From the NCBI GenBank assembly GCA_964631565.1, contig CAZVYJ010000066.1:1-14346 (forward strand): a DNA stretch of 14,346 nucleotides, in the 5' to 3' direction. Positions 13,399 through 14,346 of this stretch are shown here, one piece after another. Within the stretch, counting starts at the first letter, position 1. Every line of letters begins with the position of its first letter. This stretch comes from CAZVYJ01 sp964631565. Lineage in GTDB: Bacteria; Planctomycetota; Phycisphaerae; SM23-33. The notes below the pieces were generated by a model that was not told the origin of the DNA, ran no database searches, and was given only the letters and a program-made list of their open reading frames with translations. The position numbers and the translations under genes are program-made.

Positions 13399-14346
13399 CT
13401 ACTGCGGCTGGGCGGTTAATGGGGCATGTGCAGGCTGCGAAGCGGTTGAATCGCTCGACCATGTTCCGCCGGCTGCCTGCATGGCGATGCCGGCCAGCGC
13501 GTCGGCGACATATTGAACATGCTGCTCGGTATTGAACGGCCCGAAGCTGATGCGGCATGTTCCGGCCGGGAATGTGCCGATGGTCTTGTGGGCGAGCGGC
13601 GCACAATGCAGACCGGGCCGTGTCAGCACGCCGTACTGACCCTCCAGCAGGCCAGCCAGTTGTCTTGGGTCCAGGCCGGCGATGTTAACGCTGAACGCGG
13701 CAACCCGCTTTGTAGCGTCGCGCGGGCCATAAACGCGGAGATTCTCAACTCCGTCGGTCAGTTGCATGAACAGCTCGCTCAGCCTGCGGTCATGCCGCTG
13801 CAGCGTATCAATGCCCTGCTCCAGAATCCAATTGATTGCCGCGGAAAGCCCGGCGATGCCGATGGCGTTATGCGAGCCGACCTCGTACTTGTCGGGCATC
13901 GTTTCCGGCTGGGTCAGCAGTTCGCTGACGCTGCCTGTGCCGCCTTCCTTGATAGTCCGGCAGTGTTTCTCCATGCCGGGCCGAATGTACAGCACGCCCG
14001 TGCCCAGCGGGCCGAGCAGGCCCTTATGGCCGGGCATGGCCATAAAATCCGCACCGAGCGCCTGAACGTCTATCGGCATGTGGCCGACCGATTGCGAAAC
14101 GTCAATTATTACCGGCACGCCAGCCTGGTTTGCGATGCGGCAGACTTCCTCGACCGGCTGAATCGTGCCGGTCACGTTGGATGCGTGAATGCAGGCGATT
14201 AACTTCGTCTCCGGGCGGATGGCCTTGTGGATATCGGCCGGGTTGACCACGCCGGTCACCGGGTCGCATGGGATGAATTGAGGGTCCAGGCCGTTGCGTT
14301 CTTTCAGCGTGTGCAGCGGCCGAAGGACGGAATTGTGCTCCATCGC
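13399..14346 (-). CDS. Class V aminotransferase, cysteine desulfurase-type (5' end missing)
   Basis: A PLP enzyme of the NifS/IscS fold, cut by the right edge; roughly the first 80 residues lie outside. The frame continues past the Met at 14343, so that Met is internal. Counted from that Met: EHNS (2-5) with the His that stacks on PLP, D81 in IIDVSQ for the pyridine nitrogen, K107 in PGHKGLLGP for the Schiff base, and C247 in RPGLHCAPLAHKTIGT as the candidate sulfur-accepting cysteine. Layout and motifs fit the EF2568-like cysteine desulfurase subgroup (TIGR01977). It would convert cysteine to alanine, leaving persulfide sulfur for Fe-S cluster or thio-modification. The C-terminal 25 residues are a polar, Ser/Pro/Gln-rich extension. 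The stop overlaps a small stem (13395-13408) with only a weak T-run. Family is sure; exact role is not. Confidence 0.9.
   Translation of the reverse strand, partial: AMEHNSVLRPLHTLKERNGLDPQFIPCDPVTGVVNPADIHKAIRPETKLIACIHASNVTGTIQPVEEVCRIANQAGVPVIIDVSQSVGHMPIDVQALGADFMAMPGHKGLLGPLGTGVLYIRPGMEKHCRTIKEGGTGSVSELLTQPETMPDKYEVGSHNAIGIAGLSAAINWILEQGIDTLQRHDRRLSELFMQLTDGVENLRVYGPRDATKRVAAFSVNIAGLDPRQLAGLLEGQYGVLTRPGLHCAPLAHKTIGTFPAGTCRISFGPFNTEQHVQYVADALAGIAMQAAGGTWSSDSTASQPAHAPLTAQPQ

Overview
The window is a GC-rich bacterial chromosome segment with accessory carbohydrate-active genes beside housekeeping genes. The gene types (unusual GH89-like and GH106-like glycosidases, short lipoproteins) and the style of the small ORF at 13108 suggest a planctomycete of the Phycisphaerae/Sedimentisphaerales type. 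No rRNA or other phylogenetic marker was compared, so this is an inference. I see no transposase, CRISPR array, tRNA or rRNA gene.

Layout. Bases 1-568 hold the possible last 15 codons of a plus-strand gene, then non-coding DNA with an inverted repeat, a possible 24-residue membrane peptide with a strong ribosome binding site, a clear intrinsic terminator and a 26-bp perfect palindrome. Next come three minus-strand genes: a large GH106-like glycosidase (2996-6091), a small cupin (2573-2920) and NAD-dependent DNA ligase ligA (569-2569). The cupin and ligA are 3 nt apart and share a good promoter candidate in front of the cupin, so they are probably one transcript. The glycosidase ends 75 nt upstream and may read into them.

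A 306-bp divergent region (6092-6397) carries a plus-strand promoter and repeated motifs. It separates the GH106-like gene from a plus-strand GH89-like gene (6398-8731). That gene converges on a longer paralogue on the minus strand (8773-11985), which has a lipoprotein-type signal and an extra C-terminal domain. The pair looks like one enzyme type placed in two compartments: a cytoplasmic form and a surface or periplasmic form. Both keep the two GH89 catalytic glutamates at identical spacing, but change residues that are nearly invariant in characterised GH89 enzymes. They probably act on a different glycan from heparan or mucin alpha-GlcNAc. With the GH106-like enzyme they form a small glycan-degradation cluster without visible transporter, sulfatase or regulator genes in the window.

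To the right are two tandem minus-strand coiled-coil lipoprotein genes (12219-12578, 12585-12920) that look like a duplication. A small AT-richer plus-strand ORF (13108-13380), possibly an integrase-tail remnant, follows. Last is a minus-strand class V aminotransferase of the cysteine-desulfurase type, cut by the right edge.
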